This document shows positions 43,304-53,021 of a stretch of 64,000 bases of DNA, one piece after another (positions within the stretch are counted from its first letter, which is position 1; each line of letters opens with the position of its first letter). Source of the DNA: Mariniflexile jejuense (lineage in GTDB: Bacteria; Bacteroidota; Bacteroidia; Flavobacteriales; Flavobacteriaceae); the NCBI RefSeq assembly GCF_042675665.1, contig NZ_JBHTJI010000042.1:496001-560000 (forward strand). The letters run 5' to 3'. The notes beneath the pieces are model-generated. The model was not told the DNA's origin and did not search any database. It saw nothing but the letters and a program-made list of their open reading frames with translations. The position numbers and the translations under genes are program-made.

Positions 43304-43753
43304 TTAAGACAATTTAGCCTTTACAATATTTGAAATGGTTTTGCCATCTGCTTTTCCTGCAAGTTCTTGACTTACAATACCCATAACTTTGCCCATATCT
43401 TTCATGCCTTCTGCACCTACCTTAGCAATAGTATCTACAACCACTTTTTCAATAGCTTCATCACTCATTGCTTCTGGTAAAAACTGACTTATTACTTCAG
43501 CTTCTGCCAACTCGGGTGCTGCTAAATCTTCGCGTCCTTGACCTATGTATATTGCTGCACTATCCTTACGTTGTTTTACTTGTTTTTGTAGTATTTTAAG
43601 CTCTTGGTCTTCTGTTAATTCTTCCTTTGCGCCACTTTCTGTTTGAGCCAATAAAATAGCCGATTTTACAGCTCTTAAAGCTGTTAAAGCTGTTTGATCT
43701 TTAGCTTTCATAGCTTCTTTTAACGCATCCATTATATTTTGTTGTAAACCCAT
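43304..43753 (-). CDS. GatB/YqeY domain protein
   Basis: 149 residues, standard YqeY length. Features: LKEAMKAKDQTALTALRAVKSAI, ILQKQVKQRKDSAAIYIGQGREDL and the C-terminal MGKVMGIVSQELAGKADGKTISNIVK. Related to the tail domain of GatB that contacts tRNA; stand-alone function uncertain. Located directly after ftsZ and its terminator. Confidence 0.93.
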   Translation of the reverse strand: MGLQQNIMDALKEAMKAKDQTALTALRAVKSAILLAQTESGAKEELTEDQELKILQKQVKQRKDSAAIYIGQGREDLAAPELAEAEVISQFLPEAMSDEAIEKVVVDTIAKVGAEGMKDMGKVMGIVSQELAGKADGKTISNIVKAKLS

Positions 43754-43857
43754 AATGATATTTTTATTAGAGGTGCGAAGATATAAAAAAGTAAGCAGTC
43801 TTCAATCTATAGTTTTAAGTTAAAATATATTAGATTCCTGCTCTCGAAGGAATTAAA

Positions 43858-43889
43858 AACCCGAAAAGCTGAGGGAAACTTTTCGGGTT
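43858..43889 (-). terminator. Terminator after ftsZ
   Basis: 11-bp stem AACCCGAAAAG (43858-43868) / CTTTTCGGGTT (43879-43889); on the minus strand T-rich sequence follows. It closes the dcw cluster and separates ftsZ from yqeY. Confidence 0.85.
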
Positions 43890-43915
43890 CATAACTAAGT
43901 AAGGCTAGTAAAATT

Positions 43916-45886
43916 TTAATCTACATTATCATGTAAAAATGAATTATTGCTTCTTATTTGGATATCATCATTATCATCTGTTCCAACGCTTGATCTTGAA
44001 AAATCGGTTTCAGATGAATGTTTTGCATCATCTAAATTAATGCCTTGGCGTTTGTATGCTGGAACACGCTCTATATCATCAATTTTTGCGTTATTGAATT
44101 TATAGTTGAATTCTTTCATTTTGCGTCTGCGTTCTTCTGCACGTTCTTTTAGCAATTCTGAAATAGGACTATTCATTGGATCTATTTCATCTTCTATATT
44201 TTCTTCTTGAACTGGTGCTTTTACAACTTTCTTTTCAAAAACAATTTCTTGATCAAAAGCCTCTATAGTTTCATTTGGTTTTTGCTGTTTTTTGTTCATT
44301 GAAGATTCTATTTCAATATAATCTTCTAAAGCATAACGCACATCACCTTTTTCGTTGGTTTCATTTACAGGAATTAACTCAACATAATCTTTAACCGAAA
44401 TATCTTTTACTTCGTCATTTAATTGAAACAAGGTTATATTATTTTCAGCTTCATTTTCTTCCTCTGCAAAAGGCATATCGAAAGTTAATGTGATTTGTTG
44501 TTCTTCCTCAATATAATCTGAAACTACTTCAATATCAGCAATATCTTTGTCTGCTTTAGACATTCTTGTTACTGGTTTTATGATGAAATCGTCTTCCTCT
44601 TGAATGGTAGCACTTACTTCTTCATAAACAACTTTTATGTTTTTTATAAGTTCTGAAGTTGGAATTAAATCGATATTATGGTCTGGTTTTGAAGTTTCAA
44701 CTTTAATTTCAGCTTTAGGCGTTTCTTCTTCTATATCAAAATCTAAAGTGTGCTTAACAATTGTTGGTTCTTCTTTTTCTGTTTTTAATTCTATTACAGG
44801 TGCAATAATTACAGGTTCTTTTTCTTTTGAAACAACATCTATATGGTCGCTAAGTGAGTGTACTACTTTTTTAGCTTCGGTATTTGAAATTTCGTCTTGT
44901 TGTTCTATGTTGAAACCTGTTGCTATAATAGTTACTGATATTGACTCTTCTAAAGTTTCATCTTCACCAACACCCATAATAATATTTGCACCATGACCAG
45001 CTTCACTTTGAATGTGGTCGTTTATTTCACCTATTTCATCAATGGTGATTTCGTGTGTTCCTGAAACTATTAGCAGCAATACATTTTTAGCTCCAGTAAT
45101 TTTATTATCGTTTAATAATGGTGAATCTAAGGCTTTGCGAATAGCATCTTGCGCACGACTTTTACCTGATGCTAATGCAGAACCCATAATTGCAGTTCCG
45201 CTATTACTTAATACGGTTTTAGCGTCACGTAAATCGATGTTTTGTGTGTAATGGTGTGTAATTACTTCGGCTATACCACGAGCAGCTGTAGATAGCACTT
45301 CATCTGCCTTTGAAAATCCTGCTTTAAAACCAAGATTACCATACACTTCGCGAAGTTTGTTGTTGTTAATTACAATTAATGAATCGACTACATTTCTTAA
45401 GTTTTCAATACCAATTTGCGCTTGTTCAATTCGCATTTTACCTTCAAACTGAAATGGCATAGTAACAATACCTACGGTTAAAATATCTAAATCTTTAGCC
45501 ATTTTAGCGATTATTGGTGCTGCACCAGTACCTGTACCACCACCCATACCAGCAGTGATAAATACCATTTTGGTATTAGAATCTAGCATGTTTGAGATGT
45601 CTTCAAAACTTTCAACTGCCGATTCTTCACCAACTTGAGGGTTTGCACCTGCACCTAACCCTTCGGTTAAGTTAAGTCCTAATTGAATTTTGTTTGGTAC
45701 GCCACTATTTTGAAGTGCTTGTGCATCTGTATTACAGATGTAAAAATCGACTCCTTTAATGCCTTGTTGGAACATGTGGTTAATAGCATTACTGCCGCCA
45801 CCGCCAACACCAATAACTTTAATAACATTTGATTGATTTTTAGGTAAATCAAATGCGATACTTGCGAATTCTTTTTTGCTGCTCAT
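43916..45886 (-). CDS. ftsZ: Cell division protein FtsZ
   Basis: 656 residues, much longer than the usual 380-450. The tubulin-like GTPase core (about 20-330) has GVGGGGSNAINHM, the signature GGGTGTG at 115-121 and the NNNKLREVYG and SKADEVL segments. It then has an acidic linker of about 270 residues. Near the end, ERVPAYKRQGI resembles the C-terminal peptide that binds FtsA, but about 40 more residues follow, ending NNSFLHDNVD. FtsZ polymerises at mid-cell to form the division ring. It is the last gene of the dcw cluster, after ftsA. Confidence 0.96.
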   Translation of the reverse strand: MSSKKEFASIAFDLPKNQSNVIKVIGVGGGGSNAINHMFQQGIKGVDFYICNTDAQALQNSGVPNKIQLGLNLTEGLGAGANPQVGEESAVESFEDISNMLDSNTKMVFITAGMGGGTGTGAAPIIAKMAKDLDILTVGIVTMPFQFEGKMRIEQAQIGIENLRNVVDSLIVINNNKLREVYGNLGFKAGFSKADEVLSTAARGIAEVITHHYTQNIDLRDAKTVLSNSGTAIMGSALASGKSRAQDAIRKALDSPLLNDNKITGAKNVLLLIVSGTHEITIDEIGEINDHIQSEAGHGANIIMGVGEDETLEESISVTIIATGFNIEQQDEISNTEAKKVVHSLSDHIDVVSKEKEPVIIAPVIELKTEKEEPTIVKHTLDFDIEEETPKAEIKVETSKPDHNIDLIPTSELIKNIKVVYEEVSATIQEEDDFIIKPVTRMSKADKDIADIEVVSDYIEEEQQITLTFDMPFAEEENEAENNITLFQLNDEVKDISVKDYVELIPVNETNEKGDVRYALEDYIEIESSMNKKQQKPNETIEAFDQEIVFEKKVVKAPVQEENIEDEIDPMNSPISELLKERAEERRRKMKEFNYKFNNAKIDDIERVPAYKRQGINLDDAKHSSETDFSRSSVGTDDNDDIQIRSNNSFLHDNVD

Positions 45887-45951
45887 AAATTCTGTTTTAC
45901 TGGTATTATACTTTAATTATTACTTTTATTTTTTGCTCAATGGATGTATTA

Positions 45952-47271
45952 TTACTCGGCGTTATCTAAAAAATCTTTAACACGCTCAGTTAATTTATCT
46001 AAAAACGAACGACGTTCTTTTTTAGGTTTTTCTTTGATGTCTTCTACAGGTTTTACTTCGTCTACTTCTTTTGAAGCTTTTTTTATTTCTTGTTGTTCAA
46101 TTTTCTTTCTTTCATTACGCTTCAAACCGTCTAAAACCAAACCAACAGCTGTTGCGTAAAGTGGACTTGTAATATCTTCATCACTATCGCCAGCCAAATG
46201 CTCGTTAGGATATCCAATTCTGGTATCCATACCTGTAATGTATTCTACTAATTGTTTTAAATGTTTTAGTTGGCTTCCACCACCTGTTAAAACAATACCT
46301 GCAATTAGTTTTTTCTTTTGTTCTTCGTGCCCGTAGTTTTTTATTTCAACATATACCTGTTCAATAATTTCAACAATGCGTGCATGAATTATTTTTGAGA
46401 GATTTTTAAGGGTTATCTCTTTTGGCTCTCTACCGCGTAATCCAGGAATAGACACAATTTCGTTATCTTTATTTTCTCCTGGCCATGCTGAACCAAATTT
46501 TATTTTTAATAATTCGGCTTGTTTTTCAATAATTGAACAACCTTCTTTTATATCTTCAGTAATCACATTACCTCCAAATGGAATAACTGCTGTATGACGA
46601 ATAATACCGTCTCTAAAAATGGCTAAATCAGTCGTTCCACCACCTATATCAATAAGTGCTACACCTGCTTCTTTTTCTTCTTGACTTAATACAGCATTTG
46701 CTGATGCTAATGGTTCCAAAGTGATACCTTCTAAGTTTAAACCTGAACTTTGAACGCATCTGCCTACATTTCGTATAGATGACACTTGACCTACTACTAC
46801 GTGAAAATTGGCTTCCAACCTACCACCATACATACCAATAGGTTCCTTTATTTCGGCTTGCCCATCAACTTTATATTCTTGTGGTAGTACATGTATAATT
46901 TCTTCACCGGGAAGCATAACCAATTTGTGTACTTGGTTTATAAGTCTATCAATATCATCTTCATCAATAACCGTTTCTGAATTAGCTCTTGTAATGTAAT
47001 CACTGTGTTGCAAGCTTCGTATGTGCTGCCCTGCAATACCAACGGTAACGCCTTCAATTTTAATATCAGAAGCTGCTTCTGCTTCTTGAACTGCTTGCTG
47101 TATGGATTGAATGGTTTGCGTAATATTATTTACAACACCACGATGTACACCTAAACTTTTAGATTTACCTATACCTAAAATTTCGACTTTACCATAGTCG
47201 TTTTTACGACCAATCATAGCCACAATTTTAGTGGTTCCTATGTCTAATCCTACTGCTAAATTATGCTCCAT
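45952..47271 (-). CDS. ftsA: Cell division protein FtsA
   Basis: 439 residues, actin-fold. ATP-binding motifs VGLDIGTTKIVAMIG (phosphate 1), VALIDIGGGTTDLAIF (phosphate 2) and IVLTGGGSQLKHL (adenosine) are present, with the 1C domain between. A C-terminal amphipathic helix (RRSFLDKLTERVKDFLDN) would bind the membrane. It tethers FtsZ to the membrane and recruits later division proteins. It is 3 bases after ftsQ. Confidence 0.96.
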   Translation of the reverse strand: MEHNLAVGLDIGTTKIVAMIGRKNDYGKVEILGIGKSKSLGVHRGVVNNITQTIQSIQQAVQEAEAASDIKIEGVTVGIAGQHIRSLQHSDYITRANSETVIDEDDIDRLINQVHKLVMLPGEEIIHVLPQEYKVDGQAEIKEPIGMYGGRLEANFHVVVGQVSSIRNVGRCVQSSGLNLEGITLEPLASANAVLSQEEKEAGVALIDIGGGTTDLAIFRDGIIRHTAVIPFGGNVITEDIKEGCSIIEKQAELLKIKFGSAWPGENKDNEIVSIPGLRGREPKEITLKNLSKIIHARIVEIIEQVYVEIKNYGHEEQKKKLIAGIVLTGGGSQLKHLKQLVEYITGMDTRIGYPNEHLAGDSDEDITSPLYATAVGLVLDGLKRNERKKIEQQEIKKASKEVDEVKPVEDIKEKPKKERRSFLDKLTERVKDFLDNAE

Positions 47272-47274
47272 AGC

Positions 47275-47994
47275 TTATATTTTGGTACATACTACTTGGT
47301 TATCAAATTGCAAATTAACTTTGCTATAATTTCCAAGCGTTTTTTGTTCAAGATTTTTTTGATAAAACGCTTTTAGGTTATTAATTTTTTTATCCAAATT
47401 TTTAACGCTTCCTAATTGCACTAAAAATTGGCATTGACGTAATTTTAAATATAGCATGTGGTCATTACCTCTATAAATTTCTATTACATGCTTTTTTAGA
47501 AACTCATCATCTTTAATTTTGTTAGCAACTATATAGATGCTTTTTAAATTATTTTTTTCAACATAACCAGTAACTAATGGCACTCTTGCGGCATAATTAC
47601 TTGACAAAGGCATGTAAAAACCATCAGCATCAATATAATATGATGCGTTAGTGCTTACTCTTGCAATAGGTGTTTTTTGTTCAATTTCAGCTTTAAGTGT
47701 GCCGTTTACAGCAACATACACTTCAGCTGTTTTGATCATGGGGTTAGATTTTAGGGCATTTTCTAACTCATTCAAAGCTAAAGTTTCTTTAGGAACATTT
47801 TTAACACCTTTGAAATTTTGTATTAACAATTTACTAACATTCTGGTTAGTTATGAACGGGCTACTTTCTCCAATAAATTCGATATTAGGACTTGTTACAA
47901 TTCTAACTGCATTTCTTTTGGAAGCAAAGACAAATAGAAATACTACTAAGCCCATTAAAACAATCATTTTTATGTAGTTCCAGTTAATTTTCAA
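47275..47994 (-). CDS. ftsQ: Cell division protein FtsQ
   Basis: 239 residues from TTG 47994 (MKINWNYIK), which overlaps the murC end by 11 bases; an upstream GTG at 48030 would give an unusual 47-base overlap, and an inner ATG at 47967 begins within the membrane helix. Helix MIVLMGLVVFLFVFAS is followed by a POTRA-like domain (about 50-120) and a beta domain. FtsQ links cytoplasmic and periplasmic divisome parts with FtsL and FtsB. The start is an inference from overlap and from the common MKINWN beginning. Confidence 0.88.
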   Translation of the reverse strand: MKINWNYIKMIVLMGLVVFLFVFASKRNAVRIVTSPNIEFIGESSPFITNQNVSKLLIQNFKGVKNVPKETLALNELENALKSNPMIKTAEVYVAVNGTLKAEIEQKTPIARVSTNASYYIDADGFYMPLSSNYAARVPLVTGYVEKNNLKSIYIVANKIKDDEFLKKHVIEIYRGNDHMLYLKLRQCQFLVQLGSVKNLDKKINNLKAFYQKNLEQKTLGNYSKVNLQFDNQVVCTKI

Positions 47995-49336
47995 GGCTAA
48001 ATTCTTTTTTAATATGTTTAACTTCTTCACCTATATCACCAGCACCAATAGTTAATACAATTTGCGCTTCACTTTCATGTATTTTTTGCAACAACTGTTT
48101 TTTACTAACTAGTTGCTTATTTTCATTAGTTATTTTACTTAATAACCAAGCCGATGTTACACCTTCCATAGGTAATTCGCGTGCTGGATAAATATCTAAC
48201 AACAAAACCTCATTAAACTGCGATAAACTTTTTGCAAAATCATCAATAAAATCGCGGGTTCTACTAAATAAATGTGGTTGAAAAACAGCCAATACTTTTT
48301 TGTTTGGGTACATTTCTCGCACAGCTTGATGCACTGCATTTATTTCCTCAGGATGGTGTGCATAATCATCGATATACACAAAATTATCCGTTTTAATTTG
48401 ATAGGTGAATCTACGTTTCACACCCTTAAAAGACGCTAATGCTTTGGCGAGCTGTTGGTGAGAGCAACCATATTCTACAGCCATCGCCAAGGCCATTAGT
48501 GCATTAGACAAATTATGTCTACCAGGTAGGTTAAATTTTAAATTTTCAAGCACAGTAGTTGGTGTTTTTACATCAAAAACATATGTGCCATTTTCTATTT
48601 TTATATTTTGAACCGAATAATCGGAATCATCTTCAATACCATAAGTTATACCCTGAATTGGCAAACCGTTCTTAACAAATAACTTTCCATTAGGTTTTAC
48701 TCTTTTTGAAAAATCTTCAAAAGATTTCACTAATTCTGAAGCATCACCATAAATATCTAAATGGTCGGCATCCATAGATGTTATGCCTGCAAAATTTGGT
48801 GATAATGTTAAAAATGAACGATCAAACTCATCTGCTTCAACTACCGAAACTTCGGTGCCGTTGATGATTAAATTAGAATTATAATTTTCACAAATACCAC
48901 CTAAAAAAGCGGTTAGTGGCACATTACATTCATTCAATAAATGTCCTAATATACTAGTTGTAGTTGTTTTTCCATGTGTACCTGCAACTGCTAAACAAAA
49001 CGTGTTTTCAGTAATTAAACCTAATATTTTGGAACGTTTTAAAATTTGAAAGTTATTATTCTTAAAGTATTCAAACTCTAAATGTCCTTGCGGAATTGCC
49101 GGTGTATAAACAACCAGTGTGTTTTCAATATTCAAAAATGCCGTTGGAATATTTTTTACGGCATCTTCAAAATGCACTTCAACACCTAAAGTTTTTAAAC
49201 CATCGGTAATATCACTAGGTGTTTTATCGTAGCCAGCAACAACTTTACCGTTGGCTATAAAATAGCGAGCCAAAGCACTCATACCGATACCACCAATACC
49301 TACAAAATAAACGTTATGTATGTTGTTTAAATTCAT
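47984..49336 (-). CDS. murC: UDP-N-acetylmuramate-L-alanine ligase
   Basis: 450 residues. Adds L-Ala to UDP-MurNAc with ATP. N-terminal Rossmann part FVGIGGIGMSALARY, ATP loop VAGTHGKTTTTSILGHLL, central ligase motifs DEFDRSFLTL and SMDADHLDIYGD, and C-terminal PHLFSRTRDF. It overlaps murG by 4 bases (ATGA) and is followed by the ftsQ overlap. Confidence 0.97.
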   Translation of the reverse strand: MNLNNIHNVYFVGIGGIGMSALARYFIANGKVVAGYDKTPSDITDGLKTLGVEVHFEDAVKNIPTAFLNIENTLVVYTPAIPQGHLEFEYFKNNNFQILKRSKILGLITENTFCLAVAGTHGKTTTTSILGHLLNECNVPLTAFLGGICENYNSNLIINGTEVSVVEADEFDRSFLTLSPNFAGITSMDADHLDIYGDASELVKSFEDFSKRVKPNGKLFVKNGLPIQGITYGIEDDSDYSVQNIKIENGTYVFDVKTPTTVLENLKFNLPGRHNLSNALMALAMAVEYGCSHQQLAKALASFKGVKRRFTYQIKTDNFVYIDDYAHHPEEINAVHQAVREMYPNKKVLAVFQPHLFSRTRDFIDDFAKSLSQFNEVLLLDIYPARELPMEGVTSAWLLSKITNENKQLVSKKQLLQKIHESEAQIVLTIGAGDIGEEVKHIKKEFSLEN

Positions 49337-50442
49337 TTGCTTTTTAACAGTTTTTCAACCTCGTCGGCTATTTGGTTTGTTGCATTAACTAAGGCTAATT
49401 TTTTTATATTTTCTCCTAATTCTTTTTGTTTTTCTAATGATGTTGATAGTTTTAAAAACGTACTTTCAAAATCAACATCCAAGTCTTCTTCTTTAATTAT
49501 TAACGCTGCATTTTTATTTACAATTGCCATAGCGTTTTTGGTTTGATGATCTTCAGCTACATTTGGCGATGGTATAAAAATTACTGGTTTTCCAACAATA
49601 CAAAGCTCGGATACTGAACTTGCACCTGCACGAGAAATAACAAAATCTGCCGCAGCATAAGCAAAATCCATATTATTTAAAAACTCACAAACTTGTATAT
49701 CTTTTGTATTGTTATAAATTTTGTACTGATGATAATACAACTTACCGCATTGCCATATTACCTGAATATTTTGCATTTGAAAAAACTCCAGTTCTTTTTC
49801 AATTAATTCATTAACACGTCTAGAACCTAAACTTCCACCTAAAACCAGAAGTGTTTTTTTTCCGTTTTTTAAATTGAAGAAATCTTTAGCTTCAGCGGTT
49901 TTAGATTCAATATCTAATAAACTACTTCTTACTGGATTTCCTGTTTTAATAATTTTATCTTTTGGAAAAAAACGCTCCAACCCATCATAAGCCACACATA
50001 TTTTTTTTGCTTTTTTTGCTAGAACTTTATTTGTAACTCCTGGATAAGAGTTTTGTTCTTGAATTAAACAAGGCACTTTTTTTGAAGCCGCCACTTGCAA
50101 TAATGGTCCGCTTGCAAAACCTCCTGTACCAATGGCTACATCTGGTTTGAATGTGTTTACTATATTCCTAGCATTCCAAAGACTACTTATTAACTTAAAC
50201 GGAAACATTAAATTTTTTAATGTTAATTGGCGCTGTATTCCAGAAATCCAAAGTCCTTTAATAGGATATCCTGCTTGCGGCACTTTTTCCATCTCCATTC
50301 TATCTTTAGCACCAACAAATAAAAACTCTGCATTTGGAAATCGAGATTTTAACTCATTTGCAATAGCAATTGCAGGGTAAATGTGTCCGCCTGTACCTCC
50401 GCCAGATAAGATTATTTTATATGTTTTATTGTTGTTACTCAC
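49333..50442 (-). CDS. murG: UDP-GlcNAc:lipid I N-acetylglucosaminyltransferase
   Basis: 369 residues, GT-B fold, converts lipid I to lipid II at the inner face of the membrane. G loops ILSGGGTGGHIYPAIAIA and IGTGGFASGPLL, membrane-association patch around FPFKLI, and donor-site SRAGASSVSELCIVGKPVIFIPSP are visible. The start codon is GTG at 50442. It lies 25 bases after ftsW. Confidence 0.96.
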   Translation of the reverse strand: MSNNNKTYKIILSGGGTGGHIYPAIAIANELKSRFPNAEFLFVGAKDRMEMEKVPQAGYPIKGLWISGIQRQLTLKNLMFPFKLISSLWNARNIVNTFKPDVAIGTGGFASGPLLQVAASKKVPCLIQEQNSYPGVTNKVLAKKAKKICVAYDGLERFFPKDKIIKTGNPVRSSLLDIESKTAEAKDFFNLKNGKKTLLVLGGSLGSRRVNELIEKELEFFQMQNIQVIWQCGKLYYHQYKIYNNTKDIQVCEFLNNMDFAYAAADFVISRAGASSVSELCIVGKPVIFIPSPNVAEDHQTKNAMAIVNKNAALIIKEEDLDVDFESTFLKLSTSLEKQKELGENIKKLALVNATNQIADEVEKLLKSK

Positions 50443-50467
50443 TTTCTATTTTTCTTATGTACTTTAT

Positions 50468-51661
50468 TTAAATTGCTTCCGATAATATTTCTAACGGGTT
50501 TTCTTCTATACTTTCCTGTTCTTTAATCTCGTCACGTTTTGCACTCACACTTAGTATTATTCCAATGGCTAAACACGTCATCCATATAGACGTTCCTCCA
50601 CTACTAATTAGTGGTAATGTTTGCCCTGTTACGGGAAACAATTCTACTGCCACAGCCATATTTATTAATGCTTGAAAAACAATAGGCAAGCCAACACCAA
50701 GTACTACTAATTTCCCGAAAACGGTATCCGATTTTTGGGCTACTATTACTATTCTGAATAAAAACCACAAATAAAGAATCATGATAAAAAACCCACCAAG
50801 CAAACCATATTCTTCAATAATAATTGCAAAAATAAAATCGGATGACGATTGTGGTAAAAAATTCTTTTGGATACTTTTACCAGGACCAACACCTTGAATA
50901 CCTCCTGTTGCAATGGCTATTTTAGCTTTTTCAATTTGATAATCGGCTTCTGTATCTTCATTGTTTGAATAGTTTATAATTCTATTTTCCCAAGTTTCAA
51001 CTTTTACACTTAATGGTCCTGTGGTTAATTTTGCAACAACTATAAAAAACATCAACCCAATTAAACCCAATCCTAAAATAACTCCAATATATTTTAATGG
51101 ATAACCACCTATAAAAACCAATATTAAAACCATTAAAAACATAATAGCTGTTGTTGAAAAGTTTGATGGCAATATTAATGCTAACACTAAAAAAACTGGT
51201 GTCCAAAGTGGTAAAATGGAACTTTTAAATGTAATGGCTTTATCTTGTATTTTAGACATATATCTTGCTACATATATCATAAGCACCACAGATGCCAATG
51301 TTGATGTTTGAAATGATACGCCTACAACTGGTATTTGAATCCATCTACTTGCACTTGCTCCTTCAATGGTTGTGCCTTGCAACATTGTTATACCTAACAA
51401 TACCAACACAATAGGAATCATGACTAACGACAAGCCTTTGAAATAACGATAAGGTATTTTATGAACTCCATACATTATGGCAAAACCCAAAGCTAAATGC
51501 ACTAAATGCTTAATCAAAAAAGTGAATGTATTTCCACCTACTGTTCTGTATGCCAAATTACTTGCAGCACTATAAACTGGCATAAAGGACACAATAGCCA
51601 ACAATGCTACTATTGCCCAAATTAATTTATCGCCTTTTATGTTATTTAATAGTGTTTGCAT
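50468..51661 (-). CDS. ftsW: Cell division protein FtsW (SEDS glycosyltransferase)
   Basis: 397 residues with about ten membrane helices, the SEDS signature near the end (FPVTGQTLPLISSGGTS) and GIQGVGPGKSIQKNFLPQSSSDFIFAIIIEEYGLLGG in separate short motifs. Polymerises lipid II glycan strands at the septum together with FtsI. It lies between murD and murG. Confidence 0.95.
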   Translation of the reverse strand: MQTLLNNIKGDKLIWAIVALLAIVSFMPVYSAASNLAYRTVGGNTFTFLIKHLVHLALGFAIMYGVHKIPYRYFKGLSLVMIPIVLVLLGITMLQGTTIEGASASRWIQIPVVGVSFQTSTLASVVLMIYVARYMSKIQDKAITFKSSILPLWTPVFLVLALILPSNFSTTAIMFLMVLILVFIGGYPLKYIGVILGLGLIGLMFFIVVAKLTTGPLSVKVETWENRIINYSNNEDTEADYQIEKAKIAIATGGIQGVGPGKSIQKNFLPQSSSDFIFAIIIEEYGLLGGFFIMILYLWFLFRIVIVAQKSDTVFGKLVVLGVGLPIVFQALINMAVAVELFPVTGQTLPLISSGGTSIWMTCLAIGIILSVSAKRDEIKEQESIEENPLEILSEAI

Positions 51662-51689
51662 TTTTTATTCCTGCGTATGCAGTAATGAA

Positions 51690-53021
51690 TTATAAATTTC
51701 TTACTGCGTCTTTAAATTGACGACCTCTATCTTCATAGTTTTCAAACAAATCGAAACTTGCACAAGCTGGCGATAGCAACACATTATCACCTGCTTCAGC
51801 TAATTTGTAAGCTATTTTAACCGCTTCACTCATAAACTGTGTTTCAACAATAACATCAACCATGCTTCCAAAAGCATTTAACAACTTAGCATTATCAACA
51901 CCTAAGCATATAATTGCTTTTACTTTTTCATTCACAAAAGGAAACAATTCTTCGTAATTATTACCTTTATCTACACCACCAACAATCCAAACTGTTGGCG
52001 CGTCCATACTTTCCAACGCATAATATGTAGCATTTACATTTGTTGCTTTCGAATCGTTTATATACTGTACTTTATTAATTTTTAGCACTTGCTCTAAACG
52101 ATGCTCTACACCTTGAAAATTCTCAAGACTTTCACGAATGGTTTGCTTTCTAATTTTTAACAAATGCGCTACAGTAGAAGCTGCCATGGCATTTTTAATG
52201 TTGTGTTTACCTTCTAGTGTTAAGCTTGATGTTGGCATAATTATTCTGTTATTATCTATTGTTATTATTATATTTTTATTTTCTAAATACGCACCATTTT
52301 CTATTGTTTTTACCAGAGAAAACGGTAGTAATGTAGATTGAACTGGGTGGTTTTCCAACCAACTTACGAGTACCTCATCATCAGCATCATAAATCAAATA
52401 ATCATCTTTGGTTTGATTTTCAGCTATTCTGAATTTTGAAGCGATATAATTTTCAAATTTGTAATCATACCTATCTAAATGATCGGGTGAAATGTTGGTG
52501 ATTACAGCAATTTTTGGTTTAAAATCAACAATATCATCTAATTGAAAACTGCTAATTTCTAATACATAATTTGGGTAATCTTTTTCCAAAATTTGTTTTG
52601 CAAAACTATCGCCTATATTACCTGCCAAACCAACTTCTAATTCTTGTTTTAAAAGATGGTGTGTTAATGTTGCCGTGGTTGTTTTACCATTGCTTCCTGT
52701 AATACCTACAATGGTTGCGTTGGTATATTTTGAAGCAAATTCAATTTCTGAAACTACTAAAATACCTTGTTCACGAATTTGCTTTACCAAAGGTGCTTTA
52801 TCAGGAATTCCAGGGCTTTTCATTACAATATTAGCATTTAGAATTTTAGCTTCTGTATGCGTTTCATCTTCCCATTCAATCTCATTATGTATAAGAACTT
52901 GTTTGTACTTTTCTTTTATTTTTCCTTTATCGGAAACAAAAACGTCGAATCCTTTTTCTTTTCCTAAAAGTGCTGTTCCAACACCGCTTTCGCCTCCTCC
53001 AAGAATTACTAATCTTTTCAT
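51690..53021 (-). CDS. murD: UDP-N-acetylmuramoyl-L-alanine-D-glutamate ligase
   Basis: 443 residues. Adds D-Glu to UDP-MurNAc-Ala. N-terminal ILGGGESGVGTALLG, ATP loop GITGSNGKTTTATLTHHLL, central LEISSFQLD and NISPDHLDRYD, and C-terminal LLSPACASFDLFENYEDRGRQF (in part). It is directly adjacent to mraY (53021/53022). Confidence 0.96.
   Translation of the reverse strand: MKRLVILGGGESGVGTALLGKEKGFDVFVSDKGKIKEKYKQVLIHNEIEWEDETHTEAKILNANIVMKSPGIPDKAPLVKQIREQGILVVSEIEFASKYTNATIVGITGSNGKTTTATLTHHLLKQELEVGLAGNIGDSFAKQILEKDYPNYVLEISSFQLDDIVDFKPKIAVITNISPDHLDRYDYKFENYIASKFRIAENQTKDDYLIYDADDEVLVSWLENHPVQSTLLPFSLVKTIENGAYLENKNIIITIDNNRIIMPTSSLTLEGKHNIKNAMAASTVAHLLKIRKQTIRESLENFQGVEHRLEQVLKINKVQYINDSKATNVNATYYALESMDAPTVWIVGGVDKGNNYEELFPFVNEKVKAIICLGVDNAKLLNAFGSMVDVIVETQFMSEAVKIAYKLAEAGDNVLLSPACASFDLFENYEDRGRQFKDAVRNL

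Noticed and set aside
44637..45251. Open frames on the plus strand opposite ftsZ
   Set aside because: They lie wholly within ftsZ, have no homology features and follow from its codon bias; treated as shadows, like those opposite trkA, accD and pruA.
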